DNA of 62,025 nucleotides from Hugenholtzia roseola DSM 9546 (lineage in GTDB: Bacteria; Bacteroidota; Bacteroidia; Cytophagales; Bernardetiaceae): positions 1 through 62,025 of the forward strand of contig NZ_AUGI01000043.1 of the NCBI RefSeq assembly GCF_000422585.1. The letters run 5' to 3'. Numbering within the stretch: position 1 is the stretch's first letter; each line of letters opens with the position of its first letter. Shown here in pieces: positions 8,496 through 17,630 of the stretch. The translations under genes and the position numbers were made by a program. The notes beneath the pieces were generated by a model that ran no database searches, had not been told where the DNA came from, and saw nothing but the letters and a program-made list of their open reading frames with translations.

Positions 8496-11400
8496 TTATT
8501 GCTTTTGAATCTTAATCGTTTGTTTTTGCAGTGGTGTCGTTAGGGTTAGGAAATAAACTCCTTTTGCCAGTCCTTCCAAACTAAGTGTTTTTTGGGAATT
8601 GTTATTAGGTAGTTCGTAAGCCGTTTCCATCACATTTGCACCCACGACGTTGGTAAGGGTAATCTGAACGGGTATATTTTGCCATTCGCTACCTGCAAAA
8701 TCTATGTAGAGCAAGCCTTCGGAAGGATTAGGATAGACTTTGAAACTTGCTGCTTGACTACCCTCTAATTCCGCCGAAACGATTTTACTCAAAGAGCCTT
8801 CCATGCCATTGGTCGTGATTTCTTTGATGCGATAATAATAGCGGATTCCTACCTGTACCTCTTGGTCGAGGAAACTGTATCGCAAACTACCATCAGCCAA
8901 GACACTGCCGATAAAGCGGAAGTTCTGACCATCTTCCGAGCGCAGCACATCATAGCGGGCTACATCTTTTTCAGAAGCTAAGTCCCAAAGTACCGAAATA
9001 TTGCTGCTCAATGGGCGTGCTTGTATTTCGAGCCATTCCACAGGCAGAATAATAGGGTCTAAGGTAAGCGCAATACCAAATTCCGAAAAGCCGTACATTT
9101 GTCCGCGTGCTGTAGCATCGAGGCTATTATTGATACATTGTCCGGGTGTTGTGATAAGCCAAGGGTCTGTATTGGCGGTACGCTTCATAACCTGCCCTTC
9201 GGTTGCACCACAAGGAGGGGCATTATAGCCGCTATTGTAGAACGTTCCGATATAATAAGCATTTCCGGGGGTTTTGGTTGCACCATTGTAGGAGGAAATA
9301 TCCCAAAAGCCGTGGTCTAAGGCATCACAAACATCGAAGTCGGCTTGACAAATGTCAATTTGACCAGTTGCGCCCGGCGTTGCTACATAACGATTGAAAT
9401 AAGCCAAGAGGTTGTCGGAATCGGTAAGTGGGGTTTGGAAGTTGATGTTGGCACGTTCATACATAAAGTCGGTAATGCCACAGAAAGGAACTTTGTAGTT
9501 GAATTGCGTACCTGCGCCTTCTTGAAAGTCATAGCTTGCAATAAGTCCGACGGGTTGAATACAACCGTAAGTGGTGCAAAGGCTTGTGGCAATTTCAGAT
9601 TGCGAGCGTGGGTAGTTCCAGATGCGGACGTTGTCGACCTCACGACGCAGGTAATGATTCGTTGTACCATTGGAGGCGGTGTAACGACCGATGTAGGCAG
9701 TTCCCAACAGGGTATTCATATCAGAGCTTGATTTTGCTACATCAATGCGTAAGATGCCGTCCATATAGACCTTTACCCTACTTCCGTCATAAACGACAGC
9801 AAAATGTCGCCACCCCACATTACTACCGGGTATATTTGTAAACCCTGTTACAATACCTCCTCCAAAATCCACTATAAAACGTCCAACGTTTACATCACCG
9901 TTTCTTCTGAGTGAGAATGCGCCATTTTGTACTGTCGGGTTTCCAAACTGAAAGATAGGAGTATTTGCGGGAAGTCCTCCATCTACATTCACCCACATCT
10001 CAATGGTTCTTGGGTTGTTTCCTAAGATGATGGTGCTATTGGGTAGTTGTCCATGTTTGGTAGAATTTGTACCTGAAAAGTCTGCTACAATATTACCCGT
10101 TTGCCCTAAGCAAGCTGCAAAATTGTTATTTTTCCAAAAAGGAACTGCTGTGCCTGTATTTGCCCCTACAAAATTTCCCGTATAGGCAGCTTGTATGGTC
10201 GGTGTTCCTGCGTCTTCTGCGGCTAAACCAACGGGGAAATCATACGAACCCAGCGGATTGGTAGAACGGCGCAAACGCCCTGCTACAAATCTGTCATTTG
10301 TGGTGTTGGTCAGTGGGTAGCCTGTGATGGCGTTAGGTGCAGAATTTTTAACAACTACCTCTTTTAAGTCTTCTGTTTGCAGAACACCGCGTTGAAAATG
10401 AAGTGTGCCGTAAGGTGCTACCAAGAAGTTTGTTTCACTCGTACCCATTACTTTTACACGTGGGAAAGTAGGGTCTTGGTTGTTGATAATTACATCTGCA
10501 AATTCGCCTGTAGCAGTATTGGCACGGCGGAAGAATTGGTCTGCGCTACCTTGAAATTCTATTGTCGTGCCTGCGGGCATGCCGATATGACCCTTTTGGT
10601 CGTAATCGCCGCAAATGTGCAAATGTGAGTTTAGTGTAGGGTGCAAATTGACCTGTGCGCCTGCTTCTATCGTCAGGTTGCGGACAAAGGCATCTCCTGT
10701 GGCTGCGCCGGGGTGAGCTACTAAGCCGTCAGGTCGGATAAGCGGAAAGTTTGTAATGGGTATGCCTTCTAATTGGGCAGGAATGACAACATCTGTATTG
10801 CAATCAGGCAGGGCATCTACGCCACAAGGACGACTCCAGTTATTGATATTAAACCAGTTATCGTCTTGGTCGCCCGTCCAGACGTATTGCACCGTTCCCA
10901 CACAAATAGAACTTGTTAGGATACAACCCCCTACATTGACGGCTACTTGATAGTTTGTAGTCCGTTGTACCTGTACCGTAATTTGAGGTGTAGTTTGTCC
11001 GCCCGGTGTCCAAAGGTAATCTAACGCGCCGAAAGTTTCCCCATCTAAAAGGACGCTTGTCCCATAGAAAATGTTGATATCAGGACCTAAATTAAGAGCA
11101 TTAAAAGACGAGAAATAACCATACCTACAGCCTGTAGAAGCTCCTCCATTTACCAAGCCCATGTGAAAGAGTGCGCTGTCGTTTTCTATTACATTACCCG
11201 CCACAGGGATGCTGTTATTGCTGGCAGTAGCATAAGCCCCAGTGCCGTCTAAGGTTATGCGAGCGGAACGCCAGACATTAGAAGTGCCGGGTACAAAGGT
11301 AAAAGCACTGGCAGGAACGGCTGTTCCATTGATTTTGAAATCATCATGAAAACCGTTCTTGACAAGCAAGGTCATACTAAAACTTTCATTTGTAGAACGA

Positions 11401-12521
11401 ATAAAATTAACCCTGCGCGAGCCTGTACATTCAATAGGCGGCACTAAGGCGCAACCTGTTTCACAGCCATAGCCCGAAAAGTGAAGCACATAAACGGGCT
11501 TATTGGAAGTAATATAAGCCCTTATACTTCCCATGGGCATATTTAAAGTGTGCTGCTGTTGCCGGTTGAGATTCACCGCTGCTAAGGCAGTACCGTCGCG
11601 GTTGATGTTGATGGTAGTGCCGTCTTCTATTGCCAGAATATATACCTTTTCATCTTGAGAATTGCTTGGCACGCCCAAAGTACCACGCATAATGATATAT
11701 TCTGTACCTAAAATATCCACAGGCACAATCTGGTCACCTGCCAAGTCATAACAGCCGCCTGCACCACTGTTAATGGAATCATGATAAACCGTAACGGCTA
11801 CGGGCTTATTAGAAGTTACACGTGAGCCGAAAGGCGCGTTTCCCGCAGAAGGCTGATTGGCGGCAGCGCAATAGGTTTCGCCTCTATTTAGGGTAATACT
11901 AAAAGTAGAGTTCGCTGCGTGTCCCTTGATGGCGCGTGTATTATTGATGGTTACTAAGGTGTTATCCTCTGTGGCTACAATGATAAAACCTGAATGTCCA
12001 TTAGGCGTTAAGTTGTTTTGATGATTCCATGCTGTTTGCATAGGCACATAAAAATCTGTTCCTAAGCCGTTTGCACCTTTGAGGGCGAAAATGTCGGGGT
12101 TATTGTTACGCACAACTTCATAGTAACCAGAAATTTTAGCGGTAGCTTCTATCAGGATACCTGTGCGGTGCTTGATGGTGTAATCCCAATTTGTTGCTGC
12201 GGTGGAGGCAGGGTCTATGGCTCTTGGCGTTTCTATCTCAAACTTGCGCCCTGTCAAATCTATTTGTTGGGCAGTGTTAGCTGGAATTGTTACGACAATC
12301 GGTACAAAGGCTCCGTTGGCAGGTTGGCTAATAACTACCGTTGCCTCTTGTGTGTAAGCTGTTAGATACAAGCGAATGTCTTGGTCTCCATGACCTGCGG
12401 TTACTTCGGGTGCGGCAAACCAGAAGCGCGTATCAATTTGCGCCTGTAGAGATAAGAGAGTTCCTATTTGCAGAACAAACAGAAAAAGTAAGGAGTAGAG
12501 TAAGCGATGTAGCCTCAACAT
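8496..12521 (-). CDS. Large exported protein: IgGFc-binding domain, LamG fold, T9SS type A sorting domain
   Basis: About 1341 residues from MLRLHRLLYS, chosen over an upstream frame extension (to 12644) because it opens a clear signal peptide ending near LSLQAQ. The next ~300 residues match the IgGFc-binding N-terminal type (DTRFWFAAPEV; GTDFYVPMQ; SNKPVAVTVYHDS; cysteine-containing YDLAGDQIVP). A middle section mentions a G..W.....W pattern and repeated valine-rich strands. Around residues 830-1030 there is a concanavalin-like LamG/LamG_3 fold (TIEMWVNVDG, WRHFAVVYDG, KVYMDG, YIGRYT, NVRIWN). A fibronectin-III-like stretch follows (ARYDVLRSEDG..YYYRIKE). The last ~85 residues are a type A T9SS C-terminal domain (FKVYPNPSEGLLYIDF ... 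GVYFLTLTT). It is expected to cross the outer membrane by type IX secretion and be surface-anchored or released. The ligand is unknown; the IgGFc name does not prove antibody binding. Confidence 0.9.
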   Translation of the reverse strand: MLRLHRLLYSLLFLFVLQIGTLLSLQAQIDTRFWFAAPEVTAGHGDQDIRLYLTAYTQEATVVISQPANGAFVPIVVTIPANTAQQIDLTGRKFEIETPRAIDPASTAATNWDYTIKHRTGILIEATAKISGYYEVVRNNNPDIFALKGANGLGTDFYVPMQTAWNHQNNLTPNGHSGFIIVATEDNTLVTINNTRAIKGHAANSTFSITLNRGETYCAAANQPSAGNAPFGSRVTSNKPVAVTVYHDSINSGAGGCYDLAGDQIVPVDILGTEYIIMRGTLGVPSNSQDEKVYILAIEDGTTININRDGTALAAVNLNRQQQHTLNMPMGSIRAYITSNKPVYVLHFSGYGCETGCALVPPIECTGSRRVNFIRSTNESFSMTLLVKNGFHDDFKINGTAVPASAFTFVPGTSNVWRSARITLDGTGAYATASNNSIPVAGNVIENDSALFHMGLVNGGASTGCRYGYFSSFNALNLGPDINIFYGTSVLLDGETFGALDYLWTPGGQTTPQITVQVQRTTNYQVAVNVGGCILTSSICVGTVQYVWTGDQDDNWFNINNWSRPCGVDALPDCNTDVVIPAQLEGIPITNFPLIRPDGLVAHPGAATGDAFVRNLTIEAGAQVNLHPTLNSHLHICGDYDQKGHIGMPAGTTIEFQGSADQFFRRANTATGEFADVIINNQDPTFPRVKVMGTSETNFLVAPYGTLHFQRGVLQTEDLKEVVVKNSAPNAITGYPLTNTTNDRFVAGRLRRSTNPLGSYDFPVGLAAEDAGTPTIQAAYTGNFVGANTGTAVPFWKNNNFAACLGQTGNIVADFSGTNSTKHGQLPNSTIILGNNPRTIEMWVNVDGGLPANTPIFQFGNPTVQNGAFSLRRNGDVNVGRFIVDFGGGIVTGFTNIPGSNVGWRHFAVVYDGSRVKVYMDGILRIDVAKSSSDMNTLLGTAYIGRYTASNGTTNHYLRREVDNVRIWNYPRSQSEIATSLCTTYGCIQPVGLIASYDFQEGAGTQFNYKVPFCGITDFMYERANINFQTPLTDSDNLLAYFNRYVATPGATGQIDICQADFDVCDALDHGFWDISSYNGATKTPGNAYYIGTFYNSGYNAPPCGATEGQVMKRTANTDPWLITTPGQCINNSLDATARGQMYGFSEFGIALTLDPIILPVEWLEIQARPLSSNISVLWDLASEKDVARYDVLRSEDGQNFRFIGSVLADGSLRYSFLDQEVQVGIRYYYRIKEITTNGMEGSLSKIVSAELEGSQAASFKVYPNPSEGLLYIDFAGSEWQNIPVQITLTNVVGANVMETAYELPNNNSQKTLSLEGLAKGVYFLTLTTPLQKQTIKIQKQ

Positions 12522-13161
12522 AAAGAAAGGGGATTTAAGAGTAAAAGTAGCGTCATTTTGTAGAAGTATTTGGCGTGTCAGATTTTGGAAATTCAATCTT
12601 TTCAGAGTTGGAATAGGGAGAGAAAAGGGTTTTGTGTTTTCCATTAGAAAAACGGAAAAATTCTTTTTGTGCGTTCGATAAAATAGTGGTGATTGCTGGC
12701 TTAAAAGTAATGCTATTGTTTGTATTAACCAAGAAAAGTTCGACTAACCCTATGTTAAAAACGATAGAAGAGGGGGCATTCGAAAGAATACTGCAAAGGT
12801 ACGCAACAATAGCGATAAGAAGCAAGTGCATATCGTTTTAATTATACTCTTTCTTGGAAAAAAAGAAAAAAGGTTCTAAAAAAAGGACTTTGACCCAAAA
12901 TCTTTTTTTTATCCCTATCCTGCTCCTTTTAAGAAGTTTTTAGATTTTACGCTATTTCCTTACAAACGTTACAAAAGGTGCGAAAAGTATTGAAAAAGTG
13001 TTGGCTTGCGTGAAAAAGAGAATCCGCTCCAAACCAAATACTGCCCATTTTCTTTATGCCAAAGGATAAGTTACAAGATTTGTAGGTTGCTTTGGGCTTG
13101 CGTTTGCAGAATCGTATTTTTTTAGCGAAATTTAGGGCGCGAAAACATACTTTCTAATGCT
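12522..13161. other. Gene-free divergent spacer
   Basis: About 640 bp between the T9SS protein gene and methylmalonyl-CoA mutase. Apart from the promoter candidate at 12794-12825, no RNA gene, repeat or protein with family character is seen. A 92-codon leftward frame (12553-12831) has no recognisable features and overlaps that promoter. Confidence 0.5.
12794..12825 (-). promoter_or_regulatory. Candidate promoter upstream of the T9SS protein gene
   Basis: Minus-strand TACCTTTG (12794-12801) is preceded at 21 bp by TTG (12823-12825), matching the Bacteroidetes arrangement. The leader to the ATG at 12521 would be long (~265 nt), so it is tentative. Confidence 0.45.
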
Positions 13162-15327
13162 ATGCCTACTCCCGATTTGACCCAAATTCCCTTCCAAGCC
13201 ATAGAAAAGGCTTGGCAAGAGGCAGCCCAAACGCCTTTCTATCAGGCAGATATGGATTCTATCCCTACTTGGCAAACCGCCGAACAGATTCAGGTCAAGC
13301 CCTATTATCAATCTTTGGACAGTGAGCCGCTTTTGCACCCTGACTTTGCCGCAGGTATCGCTCCTTTTTTGCGCGGACCTTATGCCACTATGTATGCGGT
13401 GCGCCCCTGGACAATTCGCCAATACGCAGGTTTTTCTACCGCCCAAGAGTCTAACGCCTTTTATAGGCGCAATTTGGCAGCAGGTCAGAAGGGGCTTTCC
13501 GTTGCTTTCGATTTGGCTACACACAGAGGATACGATTCCGACCACCCACGTGTCGTAGGAGATGTAGGCAAGGCAGGGGTAGCCATCGATTCGGTAGAGG
13601 ATATGAAAGTGCTTTTCGACCAAATTCCCTTAGACCAGATGTCCGTCTCGATGACCATGAACGGTGCCGTTATTCCCATCATGGCGTTTTATATCGTAGC
13701 CGCAGAGGAGCAAGGGGTGAGTCCTGAAAAATTGAGTGGCACGATTCAGAACGACATCTTGAAGGAGTTTATGGTGCGCAATACCTACATCTATCCGCCC
13801 AAACCGAGCATGCGCCTAATTGCCGATATTTTTAAATATACTGCCGAAAAAATGCCCAAGTTTAATTCTATCAGCATCAGCGGCTACCACATGCAGGAAG
13901 CGGGGGCAACGGCAGACATCGAGTTGGCTTACACCTTAGCCGATGGATTGGAGTATGTTCGCACAGGCATTGCAGCAGGCATGGACATTGACGACTTTGC
14001 GCCGCGCCTTTCCTTTTTTTGGGCAATCGGCATGAACCATTTTATGGAAGTGGCTAAGATGCGGGCAGGGCGTTTGCTTTGGGCAAAATTGATTAAACAA
14101 TTTAACCCCAAAAATGAAAAATCTATGGCACTGCGCACACATTGTCAGACTTCGGGCTGGTCTTTGACCGAACAAGACCCCTTCAACAACGTAACGCGCA
14201 CTTGCATCGAGGCAATGTCGGCAGCCTTAGGCGGCACACAGTCTTTGCATACGAACTCTTTGGACGAAGCCATTGCACTGCCTACTGACTTTTCTGCACG
14301 TATCGCACGCAATACACAAATTTTTATACAAAAAAATACAGAAATCACAAAAGCAATAGACCCCTACGCTGGTTCGCATTACGTAGAAAGCCTAACTGCC
14401 GCCTTAGTAGAACGCGCTTGGACGCTGATAGAGGAGGTAGAAAAGTTGGGCGGCATGACAAAGGCGATTGAGGCAGGAATCCCGAAGATGCGCATCGAGG
14501 AGGCGGCGGCACGCAAGCAGGCACGCATCGATGGGCAGAAAGATGTCATTGTGGGCGTGAATAAGTATGCGGTAGAAGAAAATACAGAAATTGAACTACT
14601 TGAAGTAGATAATACGGCTGTGCGCGAGTCGCAAATTGCGCGTCTTTCCGAAATTAAGGCAAACCGCGATGAAAAAGCCGTACAAAAAGCCCTTTTTAAG
14701 ATTAAAGAGGCAGCACAAAATCAGAGTGGCAATATGTTGGAATTAGCCGTAGAAGCGGCAAGGCTTCGCGCTACTTTGGGTGAAATTTCTGCTGCTATGG
14801 AAAGTGTTTTTGGCAGATTTCAAGCAGAAACCCGCTTAATTTCAGGTACTTATGCGAAAGAAATTGCAAAAAACGAAGACTTTGTAAAAGCCCAACAGCT
14901 CTCCAATCAATTTGCGCAGCTCGAGGGTCGTCGTCCGCGTATTCTCATTGCTAAGATGGGGCAAGATGGGCATGACAGAGGGGCAAAAGTAATTGCGACA
15001 AGTTTTGCAGACTTGGGCTTTGATGTCGATATCAGTCCCCTTTTCCAAACGCCCGAAGAGGTTGCGCGCATGGCGATGGAAAATGACGTGCATTTGGTTG
15101 GTGCGTCTTCTTTGGCGGCAGGGCATAAAACGCTCATTCCCCAACTGATTGAGGAACTCAAAAAGGTAGGGCGCGAAGATATTTTAGTGGTAGCAGGGGG
15201 CGTGATTCCGCCAAAGGATTACGATTTTCTGTATCAAAAGGGTGTAGCAGCCGTTTTTGGTCCTGGAACGGTGATTGCAGTGGCGGCGCAGAAGATTTTA
15301 GAAAAATTACTTTTGGAAGTCGAGTAA
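13162..15327 (+). CDS. scpA: Methylmalonyl-CoA mutase large (catalytic) subunit
   Basis: 721 residues, the normal size of the adenosylcobalamin-dependent catalytic chain interconverting succinyl-CoA and (R)-methylmalonyl-CoA. The N-terminal TIM-barrel shows [49 protein letters not shown] and [12 protein letters not shown]. The C-terminal cobalamin-binding domain shows GQDGHDRG near residue 600 (DxHxxG; His is the lower axial cobalt ligand) and later [12 protein letters not shown]. It acts in the cytosol in propionate or odd-chain metabolism. The partner small subunit and a MeaB/ArgK chaperone, often adjacent, are absent here. The start MPTPDLTQ follows a non-coding spacer. It ends convergent with the permease gene, separated by a 26-bp palindrome. 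Confidence 0.96.
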   Translation: MPTPDLTQIPFQAIEKAWQEAAQTPFYQADMDSIPTWQTAEQIQVKPYYQSLDSEPLLHPDFAAGIAPFLRGPYATMYAVRPWTIRQYAGFSTAQESNAFYRRNLAAGQKGLSVAFDLATHRGYDSDHPRVVGDVGKAGVAIDSVEDMKVLFDQIPLDQMSVSMTMNGAVIPIMAFYIVAAEEQGVSPEKLSGTIQNDILKEFMVRNTYIYPPKPSMRLIADIFKYTAEKMPKFNSISISGYHMQEAGATADIELAYTLADGLEYVRTGIAAGMDIDDFAPRLSFFWAIGMNHFMEVAKMRAGRLLWAKLIKQFNPKNEKSMALRTHCQTSGWSLTEQDPFNNVTRTCIEAMSAALGGTQSLHTNSLDEAIALPTDFSARIARNTQIFIQKNTEITKAIDPYAGSHYVESLTAALVERAWTLIEEVEKLGGMTKAIEAGIPKMRIEEAAARKQARIDGQKDVIVGVNKYAVEENTEIELLEVDNTAVRESQIARLSEIKANRDEKAVQKALFKIKEAAQNQSGNMLELAVEAARLRATLGEISAAMESVFGRFQAETRLISGTYAKEIAKNEDFVKAQQLSNQFAQLEGRRPRILIAKMGQDGHDRGAKVIATSFADLGFDVDISPLFQTPEEVARMAMENDVHLVGASSLAAGHKTLIPQLIEELKKVGREDILVVAGGVIPPKDYDFLYQKGVAAVFGPGTVIAVAAQKILEKLLLEVE

Positions 15328-15349
15328 AAAAACTATCAAGTCTTAAAAG

Positions 15350-15375
15350 TAGGGACAAGGCATTGCCTTGTCCTA
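15350..15375. repeat. TAGGGACAAGG palindrome, copy 1
   Basis: TAGGGACAAGG-CATTG-CCTTGTCCTA is a nearly perfect inverted repeat between the convergent mutase and permease genes. Relatives occur at 17338, 27359, 32673, 32763, 49499 and 60443. The stem could act as a terminator or as a REP-like element. Confidence 0.85.
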
Positions 15376-15418
15376 ATTGTTAGGAAATTGTTATGAAAGG
15401 GCTTCCATTTAGACTACT

Positions 15419-16672
15419 CTATTTCGAGCGAATCGCCTCCACAGGGTCTAAACGGGCGGCTATCCAAGCAGGAATTACGCCCGCGCTCAATCCTATCAAA
15501 AGGGCAATGACTAAGCCCAGCAAAATATTGCCGTAGTTTATCACAATGACAAAAGTATCAGTGGAGAGGAAGGAGAGCAGCGAAACCAATATCAGACCAA
15601 AGAAACCGCCGATAACGCTCAAAAAGATAGCCTCGAAAAGGAATTGAAACAAGATAAATTCATTTCGCGCACCCAAAGATTTTTGGATACCGATAAGGTT
15701 TGTACGCTCTTTTACAGACACAAACATAATGTTGGCAATGCCAAAGCCTCCTACTAAGATAGAAAAACTCCCTATCACGGCACCTGCCAACGTGAGAACG
15801 GCGATAATGCCATCTAAAAACTTAGCAAACATTTCTGGGCGATTGAGGGCGAAGCTATCTTCCTGTTTAGCTCCAATGCCGCGATAGCTACGTAGCAGAC
15901 CGCGCATTTCACCTTCCAAATCCTGCAAATCGGTATCATTTTCAAAGCCTTTGGCGGCAATGGTGGGGAAAACCCCGCGCTTGGAGGCAAATTTTTTGAC
16001 GTAAGTAAAATAGGGAATAATGCAAATGTTGTCGTTGCTTGGCGCATCTAATAGGTTCTCGCCTTGTTTTTTCAAAATCCCAATCACTTTAAACTTTTCG
16101 CCGCGCAATTTGACAAACTTCCCTATCGGATTTTCCAAACCAAAAAGTTCGGCGGCTAAGGTGTGTCCCAAAATGACTACTTCGGCGGAATAATCTGCCT
16201 CTGGTAGCGTAAAATATCGCCCTTCTTCTACGGGAATGTCGGCTACTTCGGCGTGGCTGTGCGTAATGCCTTGTACGGCAAGCCCCGAAACGCTATTTTC
16301 TTTGTATTTGATGGTAAAGCCGCCACGCACCGTAAAGACCGAAACGGCAGAGGCTTTAGTGAGCCTTTTGCGCAAAAATTCATATTCTTCTATTGTCGGA
16401 TTGGGGCGCGAAAAATACTTCCACCAAGGGTAGTCTGGCTCAAAAATCCAAGGCATGCGCTGCACATAAATCACCTTTTCGCCCAAAAAAGAAAGGCTAT
16501 CTTTGATGCCGCGCTCCAAAGCATCTACAAAGGTCAGCACCCCGATAATGGCAAAAATGCCAATCGTAACGCCTAAAAGAGAAAGAACGGTGCGCAAGAT
16601 GTTTTCGCGCAAAGCTGCCATGCCAAAGCGCAGGGATTCCCAAAAAAGGCGAATCGCGATAGGAATTTTCAT
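15419..16672 (-). CDS. ABC transporter permease, MacB/FtsX type
   Basis: 417 residues with the MacB architecture: transmembrane helix 1 near residues 18-48 (LRTVLSLLGVTIGIFAIIGV), a ~230-residue periplasmic MacB_PCD-like domain (EKVIYVQRMPW ... VVILGHTLAAELFG ... KVIGILKKQGEN), then three C-terminal FtsX helices including the signature GGFGIANIMFVSVKERTNLIGIQ split by a charged turn, and a final AWIAARLDPVEAIR. Such permeases pair with a LolD/MacB ATPase and act in mechanotransmission or export of lipoproteins, peptides or drugs. No ATPase is adjacent; a LolD-like ATPase lies at 31332-31994 but linkage is not implied. It is a leftward single-gene unit and its substrate is unknown. Confidence 0.9.
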   Translation of the reverse strand: MKIPIAIRLFWESLRFGMAALRENILRTVLSLLGVTIGIFAIIGVLTFVDALERGIKDSLSFLGEKVIYVQRMPWIFEPDYPWWKYFSRPNPTIEEYEFLRKRLTKASAVSVFTVRGGFTIKYKENSVSGLAVQGITHSHAEVADIPVEEGRYFTLPEADYSAEVVILGHTLAAELFGLENPIGKFVKLRGEKFKVIGILKKQGENLLDAPSNDNICIIPYFTYVKKFASKRGVFPTIAAKGFENDTDLQDLEGEMRGLLRSYRGIGAKQEDSFALNRPEMFAKFLDGIIAVLTLAGAVIGSFSILVGGFGIANIMFVSVKERTNLIGIQKSLGARNEFILFQFLFEAIFLSVIGGFFGLILVSLLSFLSTDTFVIVINYGNILLGLVIALLIGLSAGVIPAWIAARLDPVEAIRSK

Positions 16673-16809
16673 AACTTGAAATAGGTCTAAATGAGACCTT
16701 ATTAGTAGCGAGCCTTGCTTACTTGTTACAAAAAGCGGGCTTTTTTTCTTTTTGGCAATATTTTAGCTTCGAAATCCGAATCCAAGACCCCATAGTGGGC
16801 TTTGTTTTG

Positions 16810-16817
16810 TATGTTTG
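16810..16817 (+). promoter_or_regulatory. Candidate -7 box for the small secreted protein
   Basis: TATGTTTG matches TAnnTTTG, 39 bp before the ATG at 16856. No -33 element at ideal spacing is evident. Its position supports the downstream start rather than the in-frame ATG at 16802. Confidence 0.45.
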
Positions 16818-16855
16818 TAAAAACTTGTTTTCCTTATCCCATAGTCCAAATCGGT

Positions 16856-17317
16856 ATGAAACGTTTTTTGATGTGCTTTTTCTTTTTTGCAGCCGCTACG
16901 CTTGCTATGGCTTCGCTCCAAACGGCGCAAGCGCAATGCAGTATAGATTCTATCTTTCAAGCCAAAGCCATGACGCAGTTTGCCAAAAATAAATACCAAC
17001 TTTCGCGTAGTTATCGCATCGAGCCTTCGTGTAGAGGCTGTTCTACCTATAAAAGTTATACTTGTATCCTAACCAAAGGCAATACCTATGTCTTAGAAAT
17101 TTCGAGTACGGAGGGGCAGGCGCAGGGGCTAATTGCACAATTCAAAGACGTTACGGGTGCGATTGTGGCTTCTAATTATGATGCTGTGAAGAAAAGAAGT
17201 TACTACTCTGTAACCTTTGAATGTAACAAGACCGCCCCTTACTACCTCAATTTTTCTTCTGTCGATGGCAAAAAGCCCTGTGGGGTAGCTATTTTGGGGT
17301 TTCGGATTACAAAGTAG
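16856..17317 (+). CDS. Small secreted protein of unknown function
   Basis: 153 residues from MKRFLMCFFFFAAATLA, a clear signal peptide with likely cleavage near TAQA-QC. An in-frame ATG at 16802 would add 18 residues before the signal peptide and overlaps the promoter-like box, so the later start is preferred. The mature part holds cysteines (CSIDS, CRGCSTYKSYTC, FECNK, CGVAIL) suggesting disulfides in the periplasm or outside the cell. Strand-like stretches (NTYVLEISS, YYSVTFEC, YYLNFSS) suggest a small beta-sandwich. No family was recognised. It is divergent from the permease gene and convergent with the restriction operon. Confidence 0.7.
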   Translation: MKRFLMCFFFFAAATLAMASLQTAQAQCSIDSIFQAKAMTQFAKNKYQLSRSYRIEPSCRGCSTYKSYTCILTKGNTYVLEISSTEGQAQGLIAQFKDVTGAIVASNYDAVKKRSYYSVTFECNKTAPYYLNFSSVDGKKPCGVAILGFRITK

Positions 17318-17337
17318 TGTCATAAAAGTAAGACCTG

Positions 17338-17363
17338 TAGGGACAAGGTACTGCCTTGTCCTA
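17338..17363. repeat. TAGGGACAAGG palindrome, copy 2
   Basis: TAGGGACAAGG-TACTG-CCTTGTCCTA begins 21 bp after the stop of the small secreted protein gene, in a convergent spacer. It is of the same family as 15350-15375. Confidence 0.85.
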
Positions 17364-17548
17364 ATTTTGTTCCTTTTTTCAGACTACATAACTTTAAACT
17401 AAATGGCTAATTAGCCCTAAAAAACAGGCTAAACAGAAAAATTTTATTTGATGGGTTTTCAAAGCTAAAAAACAGCGTTTTGTATTTGTTTTTTGCTATT
17501 TTTGTGGTATCTTACAACGCAAATCCAAGATTTGCCATACTGATAGGT

Positions 17549-17565
17549 CGTAGTCGGAGACTACG
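17549..17565. repeat. Short palindrome
   Basis: CGTAGTC-GGA-GACTACG has perfect 7-bp arms. Its layout resembles the GCGAAGCT-GG-AGCTTCGC module with a different sequence. It lies 66 bp beyond the 3' end of the methylase gene. Confidence 0.55.
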
Positions 17566-17630
17566 CCCAATAGGGCGAGGCTATCTTGTTAGGAACTTGC
17601 TTTTTTGGATTGCTGTTGGTTCTTCTTCCA

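Larger units (their letters stand above)
17318..17630. other. Convergent spacer with palindromes
   Basis: About 310 bp between the secreted protein gene and the methylase gene. It holds a TAGGGACAAGG palindrome and a second short palindrome (both listed separately) and otherwise shows no gene. Confidence 0.6.

Noticed and set aside
12553-12831. 92-codon leftward frame upstream of the T9SS protein
   Set aside because: Its sequence has no recognisable features, it overlaps a consensus promoter, and its composition is that of AT-rich spacer.
13132-13623. 163-codon antisense frame over methylmalonyl-CoA mutase
   Set aside because: It overlaps the conserved N-terminus of the mutase and looks like a shadow.
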